From Emydura subglobosa (lineage: Eukaryota > Chordata > Testudines > Chelidae): a stretch of DNA of 64,000 bases. The notes beneath the pieces were generated by a model. It was not told the origin of the DNA. It did not search any database and saw only the letters and a list, made by a program, of their open reading frames with translations. Below are positions 31,360-40,799 of the stretch, piece after piece. The stretch spans positions 78,778,839 through 78,842,838 of the forward strand of contig ML679956.1 in the NCBI GenBank assembly GCA_007922225.1, written 5' to 3'. Made by a program: the position numbers and the translations under genes. Every line of letters begins with the position of its first letter. The stretch's first letter is position 1.

Positions 31360-31811
31360 TGGGACCGAGTCCCCCTGGCACCCCTGAAGGAAATAACACC
31401 GCTGCAAAGCGACCAGTGGGGGCGCCCAGTCATGACAGCTAGACTAAAGGGGCGATTCGGGAATTATACATGCAAAACGCTGGTCGACACGGGGGCGGCT
31501 GCTTCATTAATAAGTGATCCAGGAAAGCATAAGCAAAAGACATGGCCTATACGAAGCTGGAGACAATTAGAAGGAATCACGGGGAAAAAAAGTGCCTAAC
31601 CCCTTTTACTGAAAATATGATGTGTCAAGTGGGAAATATGACTTGTGTAGCCTCATTCGGGCTACAACCTCTAAATGAAATTGGAATATTGGGTATGGAT
31701 GTGTTAACTAAATTAGGTGCAGTAGTAGATTTACCCAACAAGGAATTGTGGGGACAAGCAGGAGGAGCAGCACCTGTCAGTGTGCCAGCCTCACATCGGG
31801 TAACTTCCAGA
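31360..31811 (+). pseudogene. pro: ERV-2 protease
   Basis: The frame continues directly after the gag TGA with no other stop until about 31590. The active site LVDTGAAAS starts at 31480, in the gag frame, so synthesis by readthrough of the TGA is likely in the parent virus. A frame change near 31545-31590 (a run of A) moves to the segment MMCQVGNMTCVASFGLQPLN and GILGMDVLTKLGAVVDLPN. Homology breaks at about 31800, where a deletion removes the protease-RT linker and the first part of RT seen in ERV-4. Confidence 0.8.
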
Positions 31812-31815
31812 AGTT

Positions 31816-33469
31816 ATGGCCAAGATTGCGGGAGGAGCTAAGTGGTTCTCGGTATTAGATTTAAGCAATGCCTTTTTCAGTATAGCTGTGATAAAGGAAA
31901 GCTGGTACAAGTTAGCATTCACTTTTAACAATAGACAGCTTACTTTTTCGAGATTACCACAAGGTTATCATAATAGCCCAAGTACATGTCATCAGGAGGT
32001 AGCCAAAATATGGAAAGGCTCCCCACACCAAGATCAAATCATCTCTTATGTAGATGATATCTCGGTGGCCACAGAAACAAAAGAACAGAACTTAAAAGCA
32101 CTAGAGGATGTGTTGGGAAGAATTAAAGATGCAGGATTCATAATTAACCCTGTAAAGGCACAGCTATGTAAACAGGAGGTTGTCTACCTAGGAGTGACAT
32201 TGGGAACAGAGGGCAGGAGTCCTAATCAGCAAAGAATACAGTTAATCTGTAAGCTTCCAGTACCTCAGGACCTCAATGCGTTAAGATCCTTTCTGGGACT
32301 TACAGGTTTTTCAAGGGAATTTATAGAGCGGCATGCAGCGTTGGCAAAGCCTTTATACAAATTACTAAAGAAGGGAGAAGAGTGGCAATGGGGAAGTGAG
32401 CAACAAGACACATTTGTAGCTTTAAAAACTGCTTTAATGAAGGCTCCTGCTTTAGCATATCCACAGGAAGGTAAACCATTTCTACTCCAACTGGCCGCAA
32501 CGGACACAGATATTAGTGCCATATTGTCACAAAACCATGGCACAGGAGAAAAGATCATTGCGTACGGATCCAGAAACCTCTCAGAGGTGGAAAGACAGTT
32601 TACATCTTGTGAAAAGGAAGTACTTGCTTTGGTTTGGTCAGTAAATCATTGGGAATATCTAATTGGGCTATCTCCAATCATGCTGCGGACAAAACATACG
32701 CCAACACAATACGTACTGACAGGGAAAATTAATCAGGGACGAATATCTAACCCTCGCTTAGCAGGCTGGACGTTGGCATTAATTAACAGAGACATTCATA
32801 CTGAACAGCCAACTCAAAATGGCCTTGCACCTTATGCCCTCATTACAAAAGGACAAGATCATGAATGTCCTTTGCCTGAAGAACCTATATGTGAAATCAA
32901 GTCCCCATTTACCCCCCTTGAAAAATGCCACAATATGGGCAACGGATGGAAGCAGTTATTACAAAGAGGGAAGACCTGTGGCAGGATATGCAGCGGTTCA
33001 GATGGGATCAGATGACTGCATCCAAGGGACTGTAAAGCCAGCTTCGGCTCAAGCTGCAGAAGTAATTGCTGTAGCTGCTGCATTAGAGAAAACAGACAAG
33101 GACTCCCCTGTAATTATAACAACAGACTCTGAATGGACATTACGAGCTTTAATTGATTGGATGCCGGTATGGCTACAACGTGAAATGAGAACAGGAGATG
33201 GGAAACTCGTTGCCCACCATCAACATCTAAGATATGCATGGGACTTAGCTAAACAACGACATGCTGAAACATGGCTGTGTAAAGTAAAGGCACACACAAA
33301 ATCAAAAACTCCTTTATGCAGCCTCAACGAAAAAGCTGATAAATTGGCGAAAGAAGCAGCCATCCTGGGAGATGAACATTTGTGGAAAAGGAAAGTCCCC
33401 ATCAATCTGGTAAAAACCAGAAATCAATGCAAGAATGAAATCGACTTATCTGATATACTTACCTTGTAG
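31816..33469 (+). pseudogene. pol: ERV-2 reverse transcriptase-RNase H, N-terminally deleted
   Basis: The open frame from 31816 begins inside RT at the first catalytic motif (FSVLDLSNAFFSI). LPQGYHNSPS, the catalytic YVDD (32047-32058), LGVTLG and the connection segment LRSFLGLTGFSREFI follow. The fingers segment found in ERV-4 (about 63050-63300) is missing. A frame change near 32900 leads to RNase H in another frame, with TDGSSYY, AQAAEVIAVAAAL, TTDSEWTL and NEKADKLAKEAA providing the D-E-D-D residues. A TAG at 33467-33469 ends it; integrase continues in the same frame. Confidence 0.85.
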
Positions 33470-35497
33470 GAAAAAGATTCACAAGTGCAGGAACTACTAA
33501 GGAAAAAGATTTATAAAGAATGGAACATTTATATGTCTCCAGAAGGTTTGATCATGGCTACGCCCTCCAATCAGGAAGTACCAGTTAAAGTTTTACCTCA
33601 GTGCCTTAGGAAAGAGCTTGTACAGTTGGCGCATAACTGTAGGGTGTAGCTCTGGTCTCCTGTATCTCCCCCTCCCTTCTTGTAAATAAACCTTGTATAT
33701 AGTTAATGTAACCTCATACAAGTATAGCCGTCAGAGAGTCCACGGACTCTGGCTATAGACCTGCCAATCACCAAGGCAGAGGTCAAAAGTTCAGGGCAGC
33801 CCAACTGCCATACCCGGAAGGGATTTAAATAAAAGACACCAAGGGACAAATCAGAGCATCCAACAAGACCTAGGGTGTCGTGTGCACACATCGATAGTGC
33901 CGTGTGCAATATTGGTGTCGTGTGCACACCCCGGCCAAGAGCGGGAAACTCCCAGCTCTGTGATTGGCTTGGGGAAATCTTCTAGAAGTTATATAAGGTT
34001 TGAGCCCACGACAGTTGGCTGCTGTTACTCTGGGGTATGATCGTGTGAAGAACAGTGTACGTGTGTGGAGGGAGGTAGTATTGGTTGTAGTGTGGGTAGG
34101 AGTCATCAGGAACTGGAGCCGAAGCAGACGGTGAACATCGAGGACGAGAAGCAGAAGGACCAGATCGAAAGGACAACACCAGGAAGGAGAAGAATAACTG
34201 TGAGGAACTGTTAACACCAGAGACATTGGGAGCCCCGTGGGTAGTTTTGGGACCTTGGGTTAAACCCTCTTTATTGTTCTGACCCCGTTTATTCCCAAAT
34301 AAATTATACATTTGTTTTGGAAAGGAACTTGATAGAGTGGTTTTATCCGATCGCCTCGAGCCACCGATTGATGGTGTGGAGGAACCCTCGAAAGTGATTT
34401 AGGTTGCTAAGTCACTTCCCTTGTTACACTGGTAACATAACCAGGGACACTTTGGGCCAGATAAGGTATTGGCTAAAGTTAGGGAGATAGCATGGTGGCC
34501 AGGGATGACAAAGGACATACAGCAGGTATCCGATAATTGTTTACAATGTGTAGTAAATAACCCAGATCCCAAAGTCCTGAAGGGTCCTCTAAAACATCAA
34601 CTGATAGTGGGACCATGGCATCGTATTCAAATAGATTACATTGGGCCATTACCAACCACCGGGAGGGGCATGAAATACGCCCTTGTGGTAATAGATAGCT
34701 TTAGTAAGTGGGTGGAAGTTTACCCTACACAGAATAACACTGCCATGACCACAGCAAAAAAGCTATTAAACGAAGCATTCTCGCGTTATGGGCTACCGCA
34801 CCAAATTGATTCTGATCAGGGCCCCCATTTTATCAGGGAAACCATTAAACACCTTAGTGCAGCACTGGGCATTAATTGGAGGCTGCATATTGCAGGCCAT
34901 CCCCAGTCCTCTGGGTTGGTCGAAAAGACTAATAGAACCCTGAAAGCCTCTTTGAGGAAGGTGGTGTGTAACTCAGGTAAGAACTGGGACGTTCAACTAC
35001 CCCTAATACTAATGGCCTTTCGATCCACGGTGGGAGCTCATGGGTTCACGCCCCATGAGGTCTTTACCGGACGGAAAATGCGGACCCCTGAGTTATGGTG
35101 GGTGCAGGGTAGCGTACCACCTGATGAATTCCAACCCAACATAACGGTGGGGGACTGGGTTCAACAAGTTTTAAATAGGATTTATGAGGTGCAAGTAAGA
35201 GTCGCGCACCAACTGGGCAGAAACATTCAGATAATGGACGGTAGGTTGGGCCCCAAATTGAAAGGTATTGAATGGCAAGTTGGAGACAGAGTGGTGTATA
35301 GGTGGTTTTCTGAACTGGGTCACGGATTAAGCCCTAGGTGGGTTGGGCCGGTAAAAATTATCAACAAGGCCGGTCCCACAGTCTATCAGTTAAGAATTAC
35401 GGATCACAAGGGAAGGCCATGGGACAAATGGTTCCACTCGAGTCAGTTAAAAGAATGGAAAGGAGTAAAGGAAAATCACAGGGAAACATCCATATAA
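33470..35497 (+). pseudogene. pol: ERV-2 integrase, split by a solo LTR
   Basis: The first part (33470-33637) reaches the first zinc-binding His region (QLAHN) and is cut by the LTR at 33638. From 34438 the frame resumes with the rest of the zinc finger (CLQCV) and the catalytic core: Asp in QIDYIGPLP, Asp in IDSDQGPHF and Glu in GLVEKTNRTLK, all three catalytic residues present. The C-terminal part has GDRVVYRWFSEL, SPRWVGPVKI and a final KWFHSSQLKEWKG. From 34469 to 35497 the frame is open. Integrase would have inserted the cDNA with the 4-bp stagger seen here. Confidence 0.85.
33638..34437 (+). repeat. solo LTR inside ERV-2 integrase
   Basis: The LTR runs from TGTAGGGTGTAG to GGTAACA, 800 bases, flanked on both sides by TAAC (33634-33637, 34438-34441), a perfect 4-bp target duplication. 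Boxes lie at 33875, 33897 and 33915, TATATAAG at 33990-33997 and AATAAA at 34298-34303. It is a different subfamily from the ERV-2 LTR, and integrase sequence continues on both sides. It must be younger than ERV-2. Confidence 0.9.
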
Positions 35498-35656
35498 CGT
35501 GTATATTTCTGTTTCCAGGAGGGGATACATGCCTAACGACACCCTCAAGCAAGGGCCCTCTGACTGGAATTGAATTGACAGCTATTATAATTTGGACACA
35601 ATCCAGGGAAAAACAGTATTTGTTGTGGCAGTATGTATTATCTTGCTGTTAATCGC

Positions 35657-38060
35657 AGTATGACGGCCAAAATTATAATGATAACGTTACTGTTAATGCT
35701 ACACAAGGCAAATGGTTTCCAGCTTGGGGTCGGAGAAGTGGCATTATGTCACAGGATAGTAGGAGAAGGGGAGAACAGCACTGAAAGAGTAGTTGCCAAA
35801 ACAATTGAAATTGCGGTTAGGTATACCCAAAGTTGGGAATGCAAACTCTTTTGGACTGCAGAAGGGAGTGCACCAGCAGGTAGCACCTCTAGATTGGCAC
35901 AAGTGTTAGGACAAAGGCTTGAATTAAGGAAAGATCAACCATGTGTTTGGTATGCTCCAGAACTAGTCAACTTTCATAAACATATTACTTGTAAATTAGT
36001 TAATCCGCAATGAAACAAGTGTGGGGAAATAGGAGCGCTTATCCCTAACAAAATTCTAGAAGGATTTTTCAATGTTCTTGTGTCAGTATTTTTGGTATCT
36101 AGTAATAATTCTATACGTGTAACGTTGTATACTTACAAGCAAACAATAAACAAAATTATTCCATGTAAACAGGACCCAAACGCAGTTCCACTATCAGGGA
36201 TGAAAAATGGTTATTGTAAGGGACAGGAGGAAACATATCAATGGAAATGTGAAGGAATTATACGCATAAATGCAACTCCAGCAGAAACCGGAGAGTGGTC
36301 TGTATTTGGTTTATTGGGGCTTCGATGGTTCCAAGAAGTAGAAGTTATGGGTAAACCCCGTTTTCATGACGCAGGTCCAATAACTGTAGGATGTCAATTA
36401 AGAAGAAAATTATTAATTAAGCCCAAATACTCTCTTATACATTTAATTATGGGTTTAACGGTCCATGTCCATCAAGTCGTGCCAATATGTACTCCCTACA
36501 CAAAAACCCTTATTTCTGGATGGAAGGCATGGGTAGAGTCGGTCACAGTAAGAAAGACAAAATCAAAAAGAGATGTTCTCGGCGGAGTACTAGTAGGGGT
36601 TGGCACAGGACTGGGAGTTATGAATTCAATAAACCAAGAAATAATAGCAGGAAAGTTGGGACAGTTGGGAACTGAATTGGGGGATCTCAGTCATCCATTA
36701 GGGGAATCCCTGAATAGAATGTCATCCCTGCAGCACCGAGTAACTAATGTACTTCCTGAATGGTGGGATACCACACATAAAGATTTTCTGGCCCTTATAA
36801 AAGCTATGGGATCCTTGCAAGGCAATCTATCAATGGCCATGGCATGTCAACAAGCCCAAGTGTGGTCGCAAACGATAGCGCAATCAATCATTCAATTGGG
36901 TCTTAGTGGTATCATAGTGTAACCCATGGGCCATAGACCCTATACTGCCCCTCCCCTGTAAATANNNNNNNNNNGCTTGAGGGCCAGTGATACTCGTCTT
37001 GGGGTTAGGCTCATTAACAATAGTTCCGGAAGTAAGGAAAATTCTAGTACAGAAAGGTATAAGTGCCTTTGAAGTAGCCCACCAGGAATGGTGGAAGCTA
37101 GTCCATTTCGAAATGCACCCCTCTGGAGCACAGGTACAAATGTTTATTTTAACCGTTAAGGAAGCCACAGAAGGGTGGATATATCCAGTTATCCCTATGG
37201 GGCTTCTAATAAATGACTCACTTGTATGGCCTGTAGACCTACTGCATTGGGTAATTCCACACCAAGACCAATGGCAAGCTGTTAACCTTCAGGCCTGTAC
37301 AGGTGAAAAGGGGCTAGGCTACACTTGTGAGGCAGAGTATACAGATCCAGAGTACCTGTGTTTTAATCCAGAGATGGGAAAATGTCATCATAAAGTTATG
37401 AAAGCACCTAGTGTATCCTTAATTGTTCCGGTAAATGTTTCATGTATATGTATTCGAACGCATTGTAACACTCTTACTGTAAATAGTTTGTCTTCAGTGA
37501 ATGTAAAATAAGGTCATAATATATGTATTTGCAATGTACACATGGTGCAAGGATGTGATATTAATTATAGGGTACCACGGGTAAATAAAACTAATATCCA
37601 TGCACATTATCAGCTGTATTCGGAATTGGAACTGGTACAGTTGGGGCTAAACGTGACTTTGCTGCAACAATTAGTAACACATCCTGAACTAAAAGCTCAC
37701 CTGGAAGTCTTAAAGAAGGAGGGGAAGGAAGTGGATATAGCTGTACACCATTCTACAGCTAAGATTGAGCAGATATTGGAAAGAGTAAAAACAATCACGT
37801 CATGTTCCTGGTGGACTAAATTTATCGCCCCTAACCCAGCCAATTTAACTATCTGGCAAATGATTTTCCATCCTGTGGTAATCCTCTCCCTTGTACAGAT
37901 TATAGTTATGCTATTTTTGTTAAATTTGTATGTTAAAGTACGTAGGTTAAGAGGGCTCGTATGTAATCAAGCCACTAGGATACTATATAGGAATAAGGAT
38001 GATGGGGAAGTGCCCCTTTTGGGCCTTTCTCCATCAAGGAGGGGAATTGTAGGCTTATAA
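35657..38060 (+). pseudogene. env: ERV-2 envelope
   Basis: A signal-peptide-like start at about 35657 (IIMITLLLML) leads into a cysteine-containing surface subunit, with an in-frame TGA at 36011-36013 and the same frame continuing to 36917. A basic KSKR site at about 36565 is followed by a Gly/Val-rich segment (DVLGGVLVGVGTGLGV), a cleavage site and fusion-peptide pattern, then helical repeats. The frame is cut at 36918-37019 by a gapped LTR insertion, has a TAA at 37509-37511, and ends with a membrane anchor (about 37850-37950) and a short basic tail running a few bases into the 3' LTR. The immunosuppressive and CX6CC motifs of gammaretroviral envelopes are not apparent. Non-functional. Confidence 0.75.
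36918..37019 (+). mobile_element. LTR-type insertion in env, collapsed at an assembly gap
   Basis: A TGTAACCCATGGG start at 36918 and a CATTAACA end at 37019 are flanked by ATAG on both sides (36914-36917, 37020-37023). Ten N at 36965-36974 lie inside. The left part resembles that of the gapped insertion at 58089. Only the two outer edges of an LTR or provirus are present, so the true element is probably much longer than the 102 bases shown. Confidence 0.75.
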
Positions 38061-38621
38061 TTACCTCTGGTCATGTCTCCTATTCTGCCCAGTAACATCT
38101 AGGAAAGGCGGGAAACCCCTCCTAAGTAGGTCATGGTGCCATGTACATAAGCCTATACTGCCGAGTGCAGAGGGTAGTGAGCCTATATAAGATCATGACA
38201 CCAAGCAGCCAGTGCTGTCCATTCGAGTGGCAGTGTGTGGGTATACTTGTTGTGGTTGCTAAGGGTAGGCCTCTTCGGACCTGGGACTGAAGCAGACGAC
38301 ATCGGACCTGGGACTGAAGCAGACGAGACCAAATCGTACCATCAACGCCAGGAAGGGTGAAAAAACACCGTGAGCTTATAACATCCATCCATAAGAGACT
38401 ATTGGGGGGTGGAAAGTGCCTTTGAGTTGTGTTTATGGTACTTGGGTCCGGGGTTCAACCCCTTTGTATAGACCCTCATGCTTTTGTTAATTTGTCATCT
38501 AATAAATTACCCCATTCTGTTTTGGAAGGACTATCTGTGTCTGTCATTTATACGTATGCCATTGACAGATGCTTCCAGAAAAAAGATCCCTCACCCTAAA
38601 TTAACTGTTAAAGGGTTAACA
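38048..38621 (+). repeat. 3' LTR of ERV-2, internally deleted
   Basis: The LTR runs from TGTAGGCT to GGGTTAACA, 574 bases, preceded by the purine-rich AAGGAGGGGAA. Relative to the 5' LTR it lacks about 140 bases near its start and about 65-70 bases including the third box, and it has a duplicated segment containing CGGACCTGGGACTGAAGCAG. TATATAAG and AATAAA are retained. AGGC follows at 38622-38625. Confidence 0.9.
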
Positions 38622-38755
38622 AGGCAACCACAGCCTCCACCAAGGCTGCCCCCCAGACCCGCTCAGCCCAGGAGGGGTCAGGATCGGTACCGGGCGCCCA
38701 GTCACCGCGACCATCAAGGGCCCTCTGCGTGGTCTCAGCAAGGCCCAAACAAGGG
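38622..38755 (+). pseudogene. DIRS-B Gag, last segment after ERV-2
   Basis: Directly after the target duplication comes the Pro/Gln/Arg-rich Gag end (PQPPPRLPPRPAQPRRG), which matches the end of DIRS-A Gag at 19060-19200. At about 38755, after GGCCCAAACAAGGG, the sequence jumps to RS-rich Gag sequence that belongs much further upstream in a DIRS element; this is the DIRS-B/DIRS-D junction. Confidence 0.75.
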
Positions 38756-39650
38756 TACGGATCCCGGTGACCCACATACAAGCCCGGCACCGGTCTAGAT
38801 CCCCGGCTCATAGCCCGACAGCAGCGCAGGGAGACAGACGCCACTCCCGTCAGTCAGTAGGCGGCTTGACAAACCAAGCCGCCGGACTAGATCGCGATCC
38901 CGGACTCCGAGTCCAATGCGTGCTTCGGCACCAGATGCCCCTGCACCGCGTCACCATCTTTCTCCGGTACCGAGGGGACGGGACCGGTACCGCCATACAC
39001 GATCCCGATCGCGTAGTCCGATACAACCTTCGGCACCGGCAGTGGCACCCGCACACTATCGGCGTCCTCAGTCCCCGGTACCCAGGGACAGTCTTCGGCA
39101 CCGATATAGATCTGAGTCACTCTCCCCGGCGCGACATATGGTACCGAGGGATGACCCGGCACTGCGTCCGCGTCCTCAATCCCCGGTACCCAGGGAACGG
39201 CATAACCGCCGACGCTCCTCGAAGTCTCTAACAGACAGCCCGGTACGATATCATCCGCACCGACAGACCTCACGAGCTCATTTACGTAGCCCGGTATGGG
39301 CCCCGGCACCGGAGCTCTCGGCACCGGGGGTCTCTCCGGTACCGCGCAATAGCCCTGAGAAAGGACGCAGTTCACGCAGTCCCAGGGTTCACACGGGCAA
39401 ACATCGCCATAAAACCAAGGCACGGCGGAGGTACTCATCTTCCTCCAGTTACTCTCCACCCCGCCAACACGGCAAGCATCACCGTGACCGCTCCCCCTTG
39501 TCACACAGCCCGTCTCCAGCAAAGGGGCAACGTAAGAGGAGCCGACGTTCTCCAAGCCCAGCCCACACAGGGACTGCCTCATATCCGGCACCGGGCCCGG
39601 TACCGACATGGGGGCAAGGGCCATGGCAATGGCCCTACTGGGGACCCTGA
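38756..39650 (+). pseudogene. DIRS-D Gag, Arg/Ser-rich segment
   Basis: The frame is open from about 38916 to a TGA at 39648-39650 (244 codons), after an upstream frame break. The product is dominated by Arg, Ser, His and Pro with RS and SP repeats (SRSRSPIQPS, RRYSSSSSYSPPRQ) and ends in QWPYWGP. The N-terminal cysteine motif is lost with the truncation. The composition resembles the RS domains of splicing factors; whether it acts through them is unknown. Confidence 0.75.
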
Positions 39651-40649
39651 CCGCCACAAACAGCCCCGTCAATGAGGACCCAACCTCCTCCCACACCTAA
39701 GAGTCCACAGGGCGACAACCAATCGTCGGACGGAGAGTCGGACCCTATGGAAGGGTCCTCCACGGGTCCCCTGCCTCAGTATTCCTCCTCTTCTCCCCCT
39801 GACACAACATCCAGGGACCGGAGGACCCCACTCCCCGATTTCAAGGCCCACCAAGAGCTATTAAAAAGGCTCACGGAGAACCTAAAAATTGACCTTAAGG
39901 AGCTCTCCGAGGTGGAGGATCCTATCTTTGGCGTCCCAGCCTCAGCAGGCCCGTCTAGAGTAGCGCTCCCGGTACATGGCCGAGTGTTGAAACTGGTCAG
40001 ACCCATCTGGGAGACCCCCACCTCGGTTGCTCCCACTTCAAAAACAGCGGAGAGGAAGTACTACGTCCCACAGCAGGGCTTCGAGTACCTTTATAATCAC
40101 CCAGCCCCGGGCACGCTGGTGGTGGACGCTGTTAACCAACGGGAAAGACAAGGTGCCCAATCGAACACTCCCAAAAACAAAGAAAATAAAAAATTGGATC
40201 TTTTTGGGAGAAAGGTCTATTCAACCGCTGCTCTCCAGCTCTGCATAGCCAACCATCAGGCTCTCTTGGGGCGATATAATCTAAATCTCTGGTCATCACT
40301 CCAGAGATTTGTGCCGGCCCTACCCCAAGACCTTGCAGTGGATTTTAACACCCTGCTCCAGGAAGGGACAACGGTGGGGGGAGCTATGCTGCAATCTGCC
40401 AGTGACGCGACAGACGCGGCGGGGAGAGCCATGGTGGCGGGCGTAGTCATGCGTCGATCGTCCTGGCTACAGTCCTCAGGCCTTTCATCCGAGGTACAGC
40501 AGGCAATACAAGATCTGCCCTTTGAAGGCACAGGCCTATTCTCAGATAAGACGGACGATAAGCTGCACGCCTTGAAGGACTCGAGAGCCACACTGAGATC
40601 CTTGGGCCTTTACGTGCCACAAGCCACGAGACGCCAGGGCAGACAGTAG
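39651..40649 (+). CDS. DIRS-D Gag, capsid-like half
   Basis: The same frame continues after the TGA at 39648-39650 and is open for about 330 codons. It has a Ser/Pro/Asp-rich linker (SSSSPPDTTSRDRRTPLPDF), helical segments (HQELLKRLTENL, LKELSEVEDP), then AERKYYVPQQGFEYLYNHP and ENKKLDLFGRKVYST, and ends ATRRQGRQ. An ATG at 39672 could start it independently. The equivalent region is present in DIRS-A, B and C. It is probably the particle-forming half of Gag; this is inferred from position and helical content. Confidence 0.65.
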   Translation, partial: PPQTAPSMRTQPPPTPKSPQGDNQSSDGESDPMEGSSTGPLPQYSSSSPPDTTSRDRRTPLPDFKAHQELLKRLTENLKIDLKELSEVEDPIFGVPASAGPSRVALPVHGRVLKLVRPIWETPTSVAPTSKTAERKYYVPQQGFEYLYNHPAPGTLVVDAVNQRERQGAQSNTPKNKENKKLDLFGRKVYSTAALQLCIANHQALLGRYNLNLWSSLQRFVPALPQDLAVDFNTLLQEGTTVGGAMLQSASDATDAAGRAMVAGVVMRRSSWLQSSGLSSEVQQAIQDLPFEGTGLFSDKTDDKLHALKDSRATLRSLGLYVPQATRRQGRQ

Positions 40650-40799
40650 CCTCAGAGGCCGCAGCAACCCGCTACCAGACTACCCCCTCGACCACCTCAA
40701 CCCAGGAGAAGTCGGGAGCGGTTTAGACAGCCCAACCATCAAGACTGCCCAGGCCCTGCCAAGGGCTCCCAGCCAGGGCCGCAGAAAAACAATAAGCGC

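Larger units (their letters stand above)
27923..38621 (+). mobile_element. ERV-2, near full-length provirus inside DIRS-B
   Basis: Provirus order: 5' LTR, tRNA-Arg primer site, leader (28678-29387), gag, protease, RT-RNase H, integrase, env, purine-rich tract (about 38036-38046), 3' LTR. AGGC flanks both ends (27919-27922 and 38622-38625), and DIRS Gag sequence stops and resumes there, so the insertion is original and complete at both ends. Gag and protease share a frame across a TGA. All genes carry stops or frameshifts, the RT start is deleted, a solo LTR sits in integrase and a gapped LTR insertion sits in env. Inactive. Confidence 0.9.
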
